In this document: positions 8,342 through 15,794 of the stretch, piece by piece
Position numbering within the stretch: the stretch's first letter is position 1
How the letters are laid out: each line of letters starts with the position of its first letter
NCBI RefSeq assembly: GCF_000399685.1
Contig: NZ_KB976987.1
Span: 1,875,184-1,939,183 of the forward strand
Source: Acinetobacter pittii ANC 4050
Lineage (GTDB): Bacteria > Pseudomonadota > Gammaproteobacteria > Pseudomonadales > Moraxellaceae
DNA length: 64,000 bases
Reading direction: 5' to 3'
The notes under the pieces: model-generated
Seen by the model: only the letters and a program-made list of their open reading frames with translations
What the model was told of the DNA's origin: nothing
The model's database searches: none
Translations under genes and position numbers: made by a program

Positions 8342-8793
8342 GCTGCACCTTCCTGAGCTGGTTTATACAAGCTCACTTGTTCAGCATAATTCCAAGCACG
8401 TTCACAGATATTGTTAAAAGACGAGCGGCGTTCTTCTAACCATTGTTTACGCCATTTGTTTTTCTCAGTTGGATCTTGAATTAAATTGTAAGCTTTGAAA
8501 AAAGCGGTCCGGTCAATGTAGGAACCTAATAAAACGCTATTAAAGCTATTTACTAAATCTTGTTTATTTTCATCTCGAACTTGTTTAAGGGTTTCTTCAA
8601 AATTTGTACCAAATTTAGAAACAAACCATTCATCGTGCCCACCAAAAAGAAAGAATGGAACATCTGAATCATGTTGTATTCCCTTTGCAGAATATTGCCC
8701 ATTTCCAAGTACACAAGTAACTAAAGCAGCAATTTTTAAATTTGGTGCTTCAAATGTACATTTATCACTAAGGTTTATTAATTCAAAAATCAT
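8338..8793 (-). CDS. Hypothetical prophage protein, 151 aa
   Basis: No domain recognised. The C-terminal half is helical and rich in Trp, Lys and Arg (KNKWRKQWLEERRSSFNNICERAWNYAEQ). It is linked to both neighbours by 4-base overlaps, so it is likely a real translated gene of the leftward operon. Confidence 0.6.
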   Translation of the reverse strand: MIFELINLSDKCTFEAPNLKIAALVTCVLGNGQYSAKGIQHDSDVPFFLFGGHDEWFVSKFGTNFEETLKQVRDENKQDLVNSFNSVLLGSYIDRTAFFKAYNLIQDPTEKNKWRKQWLEERRSSFNNICERAWNYAEQVSLYKPAQEGAA

Positions 8794-8975
8794 TGTTCAG
8801 TCCCTACCTCAAATCGTAAATCTAAGAAAGCTTGGTTCACTGGACCTACGTAGCGTGACCAGCCAAAGTTTTCTTGCCAAAACCACCAATTGTTCTGTTC
8901 GTCACGCTTCCACGGCGTTCCCTCAGAATCAGTGTGATTGGTTCCTAACGGCCAAACCTTTTTTTCTGAAGTCAT
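8790..8975 (-). CDS. Small hypothetical prophage protein, 61 aa, Trp-rich
   Basis: No family recognised. It contains seven Trp in 61 residues (including NWWFWQENFGW). Four-base overlaps with both neighbours support translation. Confidence 0.55.
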   Translation of the reverse strand: MTSEKKVWPLGTNHTDSEGTPWKRDEQNNWWFWQENFGWSRYVGPVNQAFLDLRFEVGTEQ

Positions 8976-9172
8976 GAAATCTCCTTTTGTGCATTGAATG
9001 CACGATCTAGAAATTTCTCTTCATCGGTTTGAGTGTTTACGATTTGATGCGGGGCATCTTGATTAATAAGACAAGTTGAGCACTGTTCTTCTTTAAAATC
9101 AGTGCATTTGCCTGAGCAAGGATGATTTGCTAAATTACTCACGTTCATTCTTCCAAGGGTTTGAACAGCCAT
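8972..9172 (-). CDS. Small Cys-rich hypothetical prophage protein, 66 aa
   Basis: Four cysteines in the segment CSGKCTDFKEEQCSTC suggest a small metal-binding module. An AGGA sequence lies 8 bases before the ATG at 9170-9172. It ends with a 4-base overlap onto the next gene. Function unknown. Confidence 0.55.
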   Translation of the reverse strand: MAVQTLGRMNVSNLANHPCSGKCTDFKEEQCSTCLINQDAPHQIVNTQTDEEKFLDRAFNAQKEIS

Positions 9173-9205
9173 AGACCATTTCCTGTTGGCGCAGGGAGTG
9201 GTTTT

Positions 9206-9580
9206 TTATTTCCAGCTAAGTAGATCAAGCTGGACTGATTTATCACTAGCATTTGTATGCCGCGATTTTTCGGCCCGTAAAGGCACTAATTCGAAGGTAT
9301 CTCTGGTATACCCGTTATCTTTTGACCCACAAAAAACATTTCTGAGAAACTGGTATTCAGATTCAGCTTCTGAGACTTTTCTAGTGCAAATGTTTTTAAT
9401 TACTTCGAGAGAGCTTTTACCTGCCATCTCACCTTCTACTTCTGAAATCTTTTTCTTACACATAGAACGGATGAGATTAGATAAGGAGTTCTTGCCTTCA
9501 AGTTTGGCAATCCATTCCATCTTTGCTTTTTCTTCTAAAGTTAATTTCGATGATGCATTTGCAAGAAGTTTTTCAGCCAT
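9206..9580 (-). CDS. Hypothetical early prophage protein in the cII position, 124 aa
   Basis: No firm family. The N-terminal 45 residues (LTLEEKAKMEWIAKLEGKNSLSNLIRSMCKKKI) are helical and resemble the general layout of small DNA-binding proteins, but no convincing helix-turn-helix or ribbon-helix-helix can be claimed. It lies directly after the Cro-like gene, where lambda carries cII. A longer frame on the opposite strand covers the same DNA but has no gene context. Confidence 0.55.
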   Translation of the reverse strand: MAEKLLANASSKLTLEEKAKMEWIAKLEGKNSLSNLIRSMCKKKISEVEGEMAGKSSLEVIKNICTRKVSEAESEYQFLRNVFCGSKDNGYTRDTFELVPLRAEKSRHTNASDKSVQLDLLSWK

Positions 9581-9612
9581 GGTTATGCCTCATAAATTCC
9601 TAATAGTGGTTT

Positions 9613-9846
9613 TTATGCAGATCGATTTAATTGTTTTGTCTTGGATTCCTCATATTCTTTATTCTGTTCAGATGCAACTAGCGCGTCTAAAGCAACACCT
9701 TTGTTATAAGCAACTTCTTTTTGTTCGCCACTTGCAATTTTTGATACAGAACTTTGAGAAATTCCTGTTCGCTCTGAAATTTGCTGTTGTGTCAAACCTC
9801 GGTTGTTTGAAAGGTAAATAACCTTATCTTGAATATTCATGCACAT
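9613..9846 (-). CDS. Cro-like helix-turn-helix regulator
   Basis: The 77-residue protein has an HTH_3 domain: VIYLSNNRGLTQQQISERTGISQSSVSKIASGE, with the recognition helix in ISQSSVSKIA. The frame extends upstream, but the ATG at 9846 has a GGAG 8 bases before it and is preferred; a second ATG lies two codons further on. Divergent from the CI-like gene and first in the leftward operon, it occupies the Cro position and probably binds the ATTCAT-N2-TGAAT sites between the two genes. Confidence 0.8.
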   Translation of the reverse strand: MCMNIQDKVIYLSNNRGLTQQQISERTGISQSSVSKIASGEQKEVAYNKGVALDALVASEQNKEYEESKTKQLNRSA

Positions 9847-9864
9847 ATCAATGACTCCATAATG

Positions 9865-9941
9865 ATGAATATTTTTATTCATTAATGAATAGCTGTCAAT
9901 ACAAAGATGAATTGTTTTCCACAAATTATTCATTTTTGAAT
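9865..9941. promoter_or_regulatory. OR-like operator region between cro and cI
   Basis: It contains ATTCATTAATGAAT (9877-9890), ATTCATTTTTGAAT (9928-9941), and a spaced inverted pair ATGAATA-TTTT-TATTCAT (9865-9882) overlapping the first. The same motif recurs upstream of the rightward operon at 11107 and 11142. The arrangement fits operators shared by the CI-like and Cro-like repressors; the site at 9928-9941 lies about 30 bases before the cI start and may govern autoregulation. Confidence 0.7.
9872..9899 (-). promoter_or_regulatory. Leftward early promoter (PR-like) with operator in the spacer
   Basis: On the minus strand, a perfect -35 TTGACA (9894-9899) and a -10 TAAAAA (9872-9877) are separated by 16 bases. 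The perfect palindrome ATTCATTAATGAAT (9877-9890) fills the spacer, so repressor binding should block RNA polymerase. It drives the Cro-like gene and the long leftward operon. Confidence 0.7.
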
Positions 9942-9970
9942 AAAATTAAATATCAGACCTGGACCAGAGA

Positions 9971-10681
9971 ATGAGTCTTAAAATGAAAGAGAAATATCTT
10001 TTAGAAAAGAATGTGAAATACATTTTGTTTTCACAACGATTAACAGTAACGGGTCTTAGTAAATTATCCGGGGTGCCTCAACCTACACTCTTCCGTTGGG
10101 AAAGCGGACAATTTCAAGCGCCTACTATTAAGACAGTAGAGAAGTTAGCGAAATGGTGTGGTTTAACTACAGAAGAATTGCTCTACCAAGATATTGAAAA
10201 AATTTTAAAAAATAAAAGTTCTGATTCCAATCTTAAACTTGATAACAATGTTGATCTTAATAATAAAATCAACATAGAAGGAGATTTAGTACCTGTGATT
10301 TCTTGGGTAGCAGCGGGTTCATTTACAGATGTTCAAACTGTTTTAAAGGATACGGAAGTAATCGAATGGCTTCCACCAATGAAAAAGGCTGGGAAGAATG
10401 GTTATGGCCTTATAGTCACTGGATACTCAATGTATCCTAAGTTTGAACCTGGTGATCGAATATATGTAAATCCTGATTATCCTGTATTTGATCTAAAAAC
10501 CAATGATCTTGTAATCGTTGCATGTGCAGGTGAATCAGAAGCTACATTTAAAAAGTTAATTATTGAAAATAATGAAAAATATTTAGAACCGATTAATACG
10601 AAATGGCCTGAGCAGATTATTAAATTAACTGAAGGGTGTAAGTTGGTAGGTAAAGTCGTTGGTATGCATAGGGAATTTTAG
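9971..10681 (+). CDS. CI-type prophage repressor (LexA/S24 family)
   Basis: This is the lysogeny master repressor. Its N-terminal helix-turn-helix spans about residues 22-56 (VTGLSKLSGVPQPTLFRWESG). The C-terminal S24 self-cleavage domain has the Ala115-Gly116 cleavage site (WVAAGSF), nucleophile Ser153 in TGYSMYPKF, and general-base Lys near 194 (ATFKKL). RecA-stimulated self-cleavage on DNA damage is known for the family, so SOS induction is expected. The 236-residue length is normal. The divergent operator region lies immediately upstream. Confidence 0.92.
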   Translation: MSLKMKEKYLLEKNVKYILFSQRLTVTGLSKLSGVPQPTLFRWESGQFQAPTIKTVEKLAKWCGLTTEELLYQDIEKILKNKSSDSNLKLDNNVDLNNKINIEGDLVPVISWVAAGSFTDVQTVLKDTEVIEWLPPMKKAGKNGYGLIVTGYSMYPKFEPGDRIYVNPDYPVFDLKTNDLVIVACAGESEATFKKLIIENNEKYLEPINTKWPEQIIKLTEGCKLVGKVVGMHREF

Positions 10682-10692
10682 GGGGAAACACT

Positions 10693-10980
10693 ATGGAAAG
10701 ACTTGATAAAGATATTTTTAAATTTCAAGGAATTAATACTTTTTTAACTGTGTTTGCTGAGGAAGTTATTAAGAGCCAACCCAATTTAGCGGCTAATATT
10801 TTACTAAATATAAAAAATTTAGCTGATGAGAACCATCCCTTAGTGGAGCAAGCTTTTATTCTTGATAATTTTGAAAATCCTGAAATAGCTAAAGATACAG
10901 TTTTTCAAGCACTTAGTGGGTTTAATAGTGAATTAGCACGCCTACTATTAATGACAAAATATTCATTAATGGATAGTTAA
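10693..10980 (+). CDS. Hypothetical protein co-transcribed with the CI repressor, 95 aa
   Basis: It starts 11 bases after the cI stop with a GGGGGA ribosome-binding site, and a terminator follows 50 bases after its stop, so it should be expressed in the lysogen with cI. The protein is helical, acidic and soluble, with no recognised domain. In lambda the same place holds rexAB (superinfection exclusion); by position alone this is a candidate lysogen-expressed accessory gene. Confidence 0.65.
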   Translation: MERLDKDIFKFQGINTFLTVFAEEVIKSQPNLAANILLNIKNLADENHPLVEQAFILDNFENPEIAKDTVFQALSGFNSELARLLLMTKYSLMDS

Positions 10981-11031
10981 ATAATTCAGGACGTAAACTA
11001 AAGTAGTTAAATTGTAAGTAATGCCTAAAAA

Positions 11032-11055
11032 CTCAGCAAAATGCTGGGTTTTTTT
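11032..11055 (+). terminator. Rho-independent terminator of the cI operon
   Basis: CTCAGCA, loop AAA, TGCTGGG (7 bp stem, one G-U pair) followed by a run of seven T. It separates the repressor operon from the downstream operator/promoter region. Confidence 0.85.
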
Positions 11056-11106
11056 ATAATTAGAATATTTTAAATGGATAACTTTAGATCAAATAATAAT
11101 CAATTA

Positions 11107-11186
11107 ATTCATTGATGAATAATTACTAGTTGAATAATTCTATTCATTGATGAATAATTAATTCACCAACACATCTCATGGTGAAT
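11107..11186 (+). promoter_or_regulatory. OL-like operators and promoter of the rightward early operon
   Basis: Two identical palindromes ATTCATTGATGAAT (11107-11120 and 11142-11155) and a wider inverted repeat ATTCACCA...TGGTGAAT (11161-11186). A candidate promoter has -35 TTGAAT (11130-11135), a 17-base spacer and -10 AATAAT (11153-11158), with the second palindrome in the spacer, as at the leftward promoter. It precedes the gene at 11192. Confidence 0.65.
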
Positions 11187-11191
11187 AAATA

Positions 11192-11524
11192 ATGAGTACA
11201 TTACGCTCTACAGATTGCGAAGAATTTATTAATGACATCGATGGCGGTGCCTTTGCAAAACAACTTGGCTATGCAGTTAGCAAGGTTGCAAGTGCTGCTG
11301 TTGATACACAAAAAGTCGGCGAGATCACAATTAAATTAAAGTTCTCTAAAGGCGTTGGTCACAACAACGTAACTGTAGAGCACAAACTAATTTCAAATGC
11401 CCCACTCCCAAAAGGTAAAAGTGTCGAAGAACACGGTGACAAAACACCTATGTATGTAAACACACGTGGTGATGTATCGCTTTTTGCTAAACACACTGAC
11501 CAGCTTTTTGAAGAAAAAGCTTAA
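11192..11524 (+). CDS. Hypothetical prophage protein, 110 aa
   Basis: It is the first gene of the rightward early operon, 6 bases after the last operator half-site. The protein is soluble, with a central beta-rich stretch (GEITIKLKFSKGVGHNNVTVEHKLISNAPLP). I recognise no named domain; it precedes a DUF2303 gene. Confidence 0.65.
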   Translation: MSTLRSTDCEEFINDIDGGAFAKQLGYAVSKVASAAVDTQKVGEITIKLKFSKGVGHNNVTVEHKLISNAPLPKGKSVEEHGDKTPMYVNTRGDVSLFAKHTDQLFEEKA

Positions 11525-11564
11525 TTTTTAAAAACTTTTTATCTCAACTAAAGGAAAGACCTTC

Positions 11565-12368
11565 ATGTCTGAAAAAATCGAAATCGAAAAATTTTTAGGT
11601 TTAGCTAAACCTGTAATCCCCCTTGAGCGTGGTCAGCTTGTAGCTTTGCATCATGACTATAGTGTTATAGCTGCTGAAAAATTTATGGAAGCTCGCTTCC
11701 GTCCTCATGGGGAATTTACTACACCAACATTTAATGACTTTAAGGATTTTGTAATTGCAGAAGGCGGTAAAGATACACCAATTTTTGTTAATCAAAATGA
11801 CGTAAAAGCTATTGCAGTTCTTAACTTCCATGGAGAAGGACAAACCCAAGGCCATTGTGACTACATAGCTTCTTTATGTTTAGAATCAACTGTTGTATGG
11901 AAAAAGTTGAATCAACTTAAAGACCATAAATTAGATCAACGCAACTTTGCTGTTTTCATTGAAGATTGGGCTCAAGTACTTAATGCATTTGATGAAAATA
12001 ATAATGTCATTGATATTAAAGATGCCCTTGTTGCAGTACGAAATATGCAAATTGAAGCATCGACTACTAGTAACGCTGAAGTAGAAAACACACGTCAGGT
12101 TCAATCTGAAATGGCCCAAATTGCAGCGTCTGCTAAAAAAGGCGTATTACCGGCTTATTTCACCATCCAAGATTCAGCTTACTTAGGTCTTGCAGAACGA
12201 GAAATCAAATTACGTTTAATTGTGAATAGCTCTGGCAGCACACCTCAGTTTGCCATTCAAATTGTCAAAGAAGAGTTATTACGTAATGAAATTATTGAAG
12301 ATTTCAAAGAAGAAGTAATAGCTTTACTTCCTGAAAACCCTGTACGAATTGGGTCATTTAAATCTTAA
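11565..12368 (+). CDS. DUF2303 family phage protein (YfdQ-like)
   Basis: The 267-residue protein matches the DUF2303 layout: an N-terminal alpha/beta segment with FRPHGEFTTPTFNDFKDFV, a central HCDYIASLCLESTVVWKKLNQL, the FIEDW motif, and a C-terminal beta-rich part. The family is found in prophages, including E. coli YfdQ, and has no established biochemical role. An AAGGAAAG site precedes the ATG. A hairpin element follows the stop. Confidence 0.75.
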   Translation: MSEKIEIEKFLGLAKPVIPLERGQLVALHHDYSVIAAEKFMEARFRPHGEFTTPTFNDFKDFVIAEGGKDTPIFVNQNDVKAIAVLNFHGEGQTQGHCDYIASLCLESTVVWKKLNQLKDHKLDQRNFAVFIEDWAQVLNAFDENNNVIDIKDALVAVRNMQIEASTTSNAEVENTRQVQSEMAQIAASAKKGVLPAYFTIQDSAYLGLAEREIKLRLIVNSSGSTPQFAIQIVKEELLRNEIIEDFKEEVIALLPENPVRIGSFKS

Positions 12369-12373
12369 GAAAT

Positions 12374-12416
12374 AAAAAAAGCCCTGAAAACTTTGGACGG
12401 CTATCGGGGCTTTTTT
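12374..12416 (+). repeat. Structured intercistronic repeat, copy 1 (terminator-like hairpin)
   Basis: A poly-A run plus GCCCTGA pairs with TCGGGGC plus poly-T around a loop that includes CTTTGGACGGCTAT. It has the shape of a Rho-independent terminator with a 20-base loop. A second copy occurs at 12700-12739 with the loop conserved and the stem changed compatibly. Both copies are followed by ACCAATACT. Confidence 0.65.
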
Positions 12417-12453
12417 CAACCAATACTACGTAAACGTCAAAAGGTGAACTCTC

Positions 12454-12714
12454 ATGGATCACTACAAAGACAAAGTTATAGACGAACAAGGCTTGATTAG
12501 CGTTTCGGAGGCGTTACGAGCTATGGCTTGTGGTCGTGTTATTCAATGTTCAAGTAAAGACTTTCCAAATTGGAAGGACATGGAAATCACAAATATTAAT
12601 GCGAAAAATTTAATTGATGAAGAGCGCATTAATAAAAACGGCTTTAAGTACAGATATAAACCTTCGCAAATGTCTGTAAATGCTGAGCTAACAAAAATGA
12701 AAAAGCCTCAATGA
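12454..12714 (+). CDS. Hypothetical prophage protein, 86 aa
   Basis: No family recognised. It lies between two copies of the hairpin repeat, and its last codons (KKPQ, stop) form the 5' arm of the second copy. An AAGGTGAACTCTC stretch precedes the ATG. It is probably a cytoplasmic small early protein. Confidence 0.6.
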   Translation: MDHYKDKVIDEQGLISVSEALRAMACGRVIQCSSKDFPNWKDMEITNINAKNLIDEERINKNGFKYRYKPSQMSVNAELTKMKKPQ

Positions 12715-12739
12715 CTTTGGACGGCTATCGAGGCTTTTT
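12700..12739 (+). repeat. Structured intercistronic repeat, copy 2 (terminator-like hairpin)
   Basis: AAAAAGCCTC pairs with GAGGCTTTTT around a loop holding ACTTTGGACGGCTATC, identical over 15 bases to copy 1 (12374-12416). In the stem, C-G has become T-A and T-G has become C-G, so pairing is preserved. The stop codon of the preceding gene lies within the loop side. Confidence 0.65.
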
Positions 12740-12772
12740 CTACCAATACTGTACTTATAAAGGCAAATTATT

Positions 12773-13102
12773 ATGAATCAGAAATATATAAACAGTCAAT
12801 CTGCCCCATCTACACCTATTTGTTTCGTGCCTGAACTCAGCGGGAATAAAACAAATAAACCAGCTACTTCTAAACTTTATCAGCATCCATCAGCAGAGGA
12901 TCTAAAGTTTAAAAAAGATAGTAAATGGCCGTATGTTTTACTCTTCCTCGTAGTTAGTGCGATAGCTGTTGCATTTATTTATGCATGTGATGCAGAGGCT
13001 CAAGTACGTGAGCAAAAAACAAAACAATGGCAGCAGCAATTTAACTCAGATGAACCAGTTGAAGTTCAAGTACGTGTTGTTAAATCAGGTGGTGCCGAAT
13101 GA
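12773..13102 (+). CDS. Hypothetical single-pass membrane protein of the prophage, 109 aa
   Basis: One hydrophobic segment (YVLLFLVVSAIAVAFIYAC, about residues 61-79) is preceded by a basic, Lys-rich stretch and followed by an acidic/Gln-rich tail. The layout suggests an N-in topology with a short periplasmic tail. Function unknown; small early membrane proteins in phages often act in exclusion or host takeover, but that is only analogy. Confidence 0.6.
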   Translation: MNQKYINSQSAPSTPICFVPELSGNKTNKPATSKLYQHPSAEDLKFKKDSKWPYVLLFLVVSAIAVAFIYACDAEAQVREQKTKQWQQQFNSDEPVEVQVRVVKSGGAE

Positions 13103-13467
13103 ACACTAACTTCCTTCGAGGCTCTAGACGTTATAACAATAGCCCAAATGGTCCGGCAAACAATAAATCTTTCCGCGAGTTTAAGGGGAAAGATGAAGAG
13201 CGTGGTTTATATAAAGTACGCTTAGGCCATACGGTTTATGCAGCAAATCACACTTTAACTCGCGTTTATACAATTGATGAAGCTGGTGAATTAACTCCTG
13301 TTTCTCAATATACGTTAGATACAAAAGAGTGGATTCTACGTAATTTACAAACCGAAATTAAATATCGTAGAGGTCGTGAGTTAGATCAAATCCTTAGTAG
13401 AACGCACATACCCTCACCGGATCGTAAAGATTATAAAAAACGTCGTGGTTTGCTTGGTACACGCTAG
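13099..13467 (+). CDS. Hypothetical prophage protein, 122 aa, basic
   Basis: Overlaps the upstream membrane-protein gene in ATGA. It is rich in Arg and Lys at both ends (GSRRYNN..., DYKKRRGLLGTR), with a central YKVRLGHTVYAANHTLTRVYTIDEAGEL beta-like segment. No family recognised; nucleic-acid binding is possible from charge alone. Confidence 0.6.
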   Translation: MNTNFLRGSRRYNNSPNGPANNKSFREFKGKDEERGLYKVRLGHTVYAANHTLTRVYTIDEAGELTPVSQYTLDTKEWILRNLQTEIKYRRGRELDQILSRTHIPSPDRKDYKKRRGLLGTR

Positions 13468-13479
13468 TTGGGGACAGTT

Positions 13480-13623
13480 ATGTTAGTTATTAAATCTTTT
13501 CGTGTGGTTTATGGGACTTGCCCTAGATGTACTAATGACAAATGCACTTTAGGTGTTAGTCATTCTGGCTCTGGTGCTCAATGGGAATGTCACAACTGCG
13601 GCTATTGCTGGCCTAACAGTTAA
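13480..13623 (+). CDS. Zinc-ribbon mini-protein, 47 aa
   Basis: An ATG at 13480 after GGGGACAGTT opens a 47-codon frame ending TAA at 13621. The protein has two CxxC pairs 20 residues apart (TCPRC at C14/C17 and CHNC at C37/C40), a compact zinc ribbon, plus Trp residues near the C-terminus. Small zinc ribbons are common in phage early operons, where they may bind nucleic acids or host proteins. It fits neatly between its neighbours. Confidence 0.7.
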   Translation: MLVIKSFRVVYGTCPRCTNDKCTLGVSHSGSGAQWECHNCGYCWPNS

Positions 13624-13637
13624 ATGGTGCGTGATCA

Positions 13638-14318
13638 ATGAAAGCAATTATTTTAGATACTGAAACCAACAAATTAAATGGTTATCCAATTGAAATCGCT
13701 TATGCCCCTTTTAGCTTAGAGAATGGTCAATTATTAGTTCATAAAGATGAGGTTTTTAACCGGTTCTATTCTTGTCCTGAACCGATTGATTTAGAAGCAA
13801 TGGCTGTACACAACATCATTGAAGCGGATATTGAAGGTCAACCAAGTTGTGAAGCATTCCGGTTACCTGAAGGTGTTGAATTCATTGTCGGCCACAATAT
13901 TGATTACGACATTAAAGCTCTAAATAAATGTGGACCAGCAATTAAGGCAAAGACTATATGTACTTTAGCTTTAGCAAGGGACGTATGGCCTGATTTAACA
14001 AGTCATAAATTGGCTGTTCTGTACTATTTCGTAATGAGTAACCGAGAAGAAGCACGCAAGCATTTAAGACATGCACATTCTGCACGGGCGGATGTTTATT
14101 TTACTGGGATTATCCTAATAGCTCTAATTGAACGACTGGGAATTAAAGATTTGAACTCCTTATTTCTCATGTCTGAAGCTGTACGTTTACCCAAAATAAT
14201 GACATGGGGTAAACACAAAGGTACGCCTCTTAAAGAATTACCGCGCCCGTACATCTCATGGCTACTGAATAAAGAAGACCTTGACCCACACTTGCGTAAA
14301 GCGCTTCAAAATATTTAA
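13638..14318 (+). CDS. DnaQ-like 3'-5' exonuclease with C-terminal DUF3820-type segment
   Basis: The DEDD-type nuclease fold starts with LDTET (D7, E9), continues with VGHNIDYDIKAL and ends with HSARADVYFTG, providing the expected acidic residues. The last 50 residues (MTWGKHKGTPLKELPRPYISWLL) match a DUF3820-like segment often fused to ExoX-type exonucleases. Length is 226 residues. A role in phage recombination or in degrading host nucleic acid is likely but not specified by sequence. Confidence 0.85.
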   Translation: MKAIILDTETNKLNGYPIEIAYAPFSLENGQLLVHKDEVFNRFYSCPEPIDLEAMAVHNIIEADIEGQPSCEAFRLPEGVEFIVGHNIDYDIKALNKCGPAIKAKTICTLALARDVWPDLTSHKLAVLYYFVMSNREEARKHLRHAHSARADVYFTGIILIALIERLGIKDLNSLFLMSEAVRLPKIMTWGKHKGTPLKELPRPYISWLLNKEDLDPHLRKALQNI

Positions 14319-14330
14319 AGGTTAGCAACT

Positions 14331-15359
14331 ATGAAACCTACTCTATTTACGCCTGAAACATGGGCGGAGTTTACCCAACAACTCAAAAATTCTTGGGAAA
14401 AAGATAACGCTGGTACTGATTCACCTATTTTTGTTGTTCAAGAAAAAAAGATTGTTTGGGGTTTAGATCCAGCTAGTGACTCAGTTGAAGTTATTAACAT
14501 TGTTGATGCCGATCAAGAATCAACATTTAAAACAATTGATGATTTTTTTGAATCACTTAAAGCTACTGACAAACATGCATTAAATGGCTTTGCAATTGAA
14601 GAGGAAGACGAACTATTTCTCGATGTAAAAGCAACTACTCAAATAAGCATTTTAAGTGACTGGTATGACCGCAATATTCATATCTGCCATGGTAAATATT
14701 TTTGGGAAGATGTTAATTGCCATCTAACTCGTTCAGCTGCAGATGCATTTATTAAACGCAAATCGCATGATTTCGGTGAATTGCGGGTATTTGTTAAGTC
14801 ACTTTATTGGTGTGAGGAGTTTAAGAATTTACTTAACGCAATTATTAGTGGTGAAGTAGGTTTAACAAGTATAGATGACGACAACATCCTAAACGTTTTG
14901 GGACCAATTGAACCTAAAGCAGATAAAGAAACTAACTCAACTCAAGCAAAAAAATCTGCGAAGAAGGCCAATAACAAAGAGGAAAATTGGACTCGTTACC
15001 ATAATGACAAACCTGTTGAGTCTCCGTTAGCTGGCCTTATTGAAAAACTAAAGAAAACTAAAACTGCAGATGCAGCTAATAGTCTCATTGAGGAAACGAA
15101 AGACTGGGCTTCTGAAGATCAAAAATCTTTTTTAACTGAGTTAAATAAACACTTAGTCATTATTGCTGGTCAATCAAAAGAAAATATTTCTATTTCTGAA
15201 CGAGTCAAACGAGCTACAGACCTGACTACGTTGGATGCGATTGAAATTGATATTTCAGAAGCAGATGAACGTATTCAAGAAGCCTTAATGGAACTAGTAG
15301 TAAAAAGAAGAAAAGAACTTGAGATCGAAGGTAACTTTTTATTGGAGTCACCTCAATGA
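14331..15359 (+). CDS. Hypothetical prophage protein, 342 aa
   Basis: No family recognised. It appears to have two parts: an acidic N-terminal region of about 200 residues containing HICHGKYFWEDVNCHLTRS, and a Lys-rich linker followed by a helical C-terminal region. No catalytic motif or membrane segment is evident. It starts 12 bases after the exonuclease gene and overlaps the next mini-gene in ATGA, so it may act with the exonuclease. Confidence 0.6.
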   Translation: MKPTLFTPETWAEFTQQLKNSWEKDNAGTDSPIFVVQEKKIVWGLDPASDSVEVINIVDADQESTFKTIDDFFESLKATDKHALNGFAIEEEDELFLDVKATTQISILSDWYDRNIHICHGKYFWEDVNCHLTRSAADAFIKRKSHDFGELRVFVKSLYWCEEFKNLLNAIISGEVGLTSIDDDNILNVLGPIEPKADKETNSTQAKKSAKKANNKEENWTRYHNDKPVESPLAGLIEKLKKTKTADAANSLIEETKDWASEDQKSFLTELNKHLVIIAGQSKENISISERVKRATDLTTLDAIEIDISEADERIQEALMELVVKRRKELEIEGNFLLESPQ

Positions 15360-15499
15360 TACAGATCTATAGCAGCAAAACCAGAACCTTTACGGTGATT
15401 GGTAAAAACAGAACTCAAGTGTTTTCAAATGTCTCACTTCATGAAACTGAAGCTTTGCTCTTCAAAGCGAAACTTAAAGATTCTATTTGGAGATTCTAA
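15356..15499 (+). CDS. Small hypothetical prophage protein, 47 aa
   Basis: ATG at 15356 overlaps the previous stop in ATGA; the frame ends TAA at 15497. The peptide is basic (MIQIYSSKTRTFTVIGKNR...) with no recognised motif. The overlap and the tight fit to the next start at 15501 support it as a real gene. Confidence 0.5.
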   Translation: MIQIYSSKTRTFTVIGKNRTQVFSNVSLHETEALLFKAKLKDSIWRF

Positions 15500-15500
15500 C

Positions 15501-15794
15501 ATGATGAAGTACATCCCTGACTCTATGTCATATCCCTTCACTGTTTGGATGTCAGAAAGTGGTTTTTATCCTTCATATAAAAAAGGATACATCGTTATGA
15601 AGCGTGGCAAAGAAGTGGCAAAGATTTCCCTAATAGAAACAAAAAATGGTTTTGAAATGAATGAAGTCTGTCAAAAAAGATTTATTTCATTTTGCCGGGT
15701 TTGGATGAATAAGGATAAACGTTTTATTAACCAGCTTCGCATGCGTGGCATTTCTAATTCAATGAAATTCAATTATCAAAAGGTGGCAGCATGA
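15501..15794 (+). CDS. Hypothetical prophage protein, 97 aa
   Basis: The frame extends upstream, but the doublet ATGATG at 15501 follows TTTGGAGATTCTAAC, a good ribosome-binding site, and immediately follows the stop of the 47-codon gene, so that start is preferred. The protein is basic with several aromatic residues; no family recognised. Confidence 0.6.
   Translation: MMKYIPDSMSYPFTVWMSESGFYPSYKKGYIVMKRGKEVAKISLIETKNGFEMNEVCQKRFISFCRVWMNKDKRFINQLRMRGISNSMKFNYQKVAA

Noticed and set aside
9186..9821. A 211-codon frame on the plus strand
   Set aside because: It lies opposite the minus-strand genes at 9206-9580 and 9613-9846, which have ribosome-binding sites, operon context and, for one, a helix-turn-helix. 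The plus frame has no recognisable domain.
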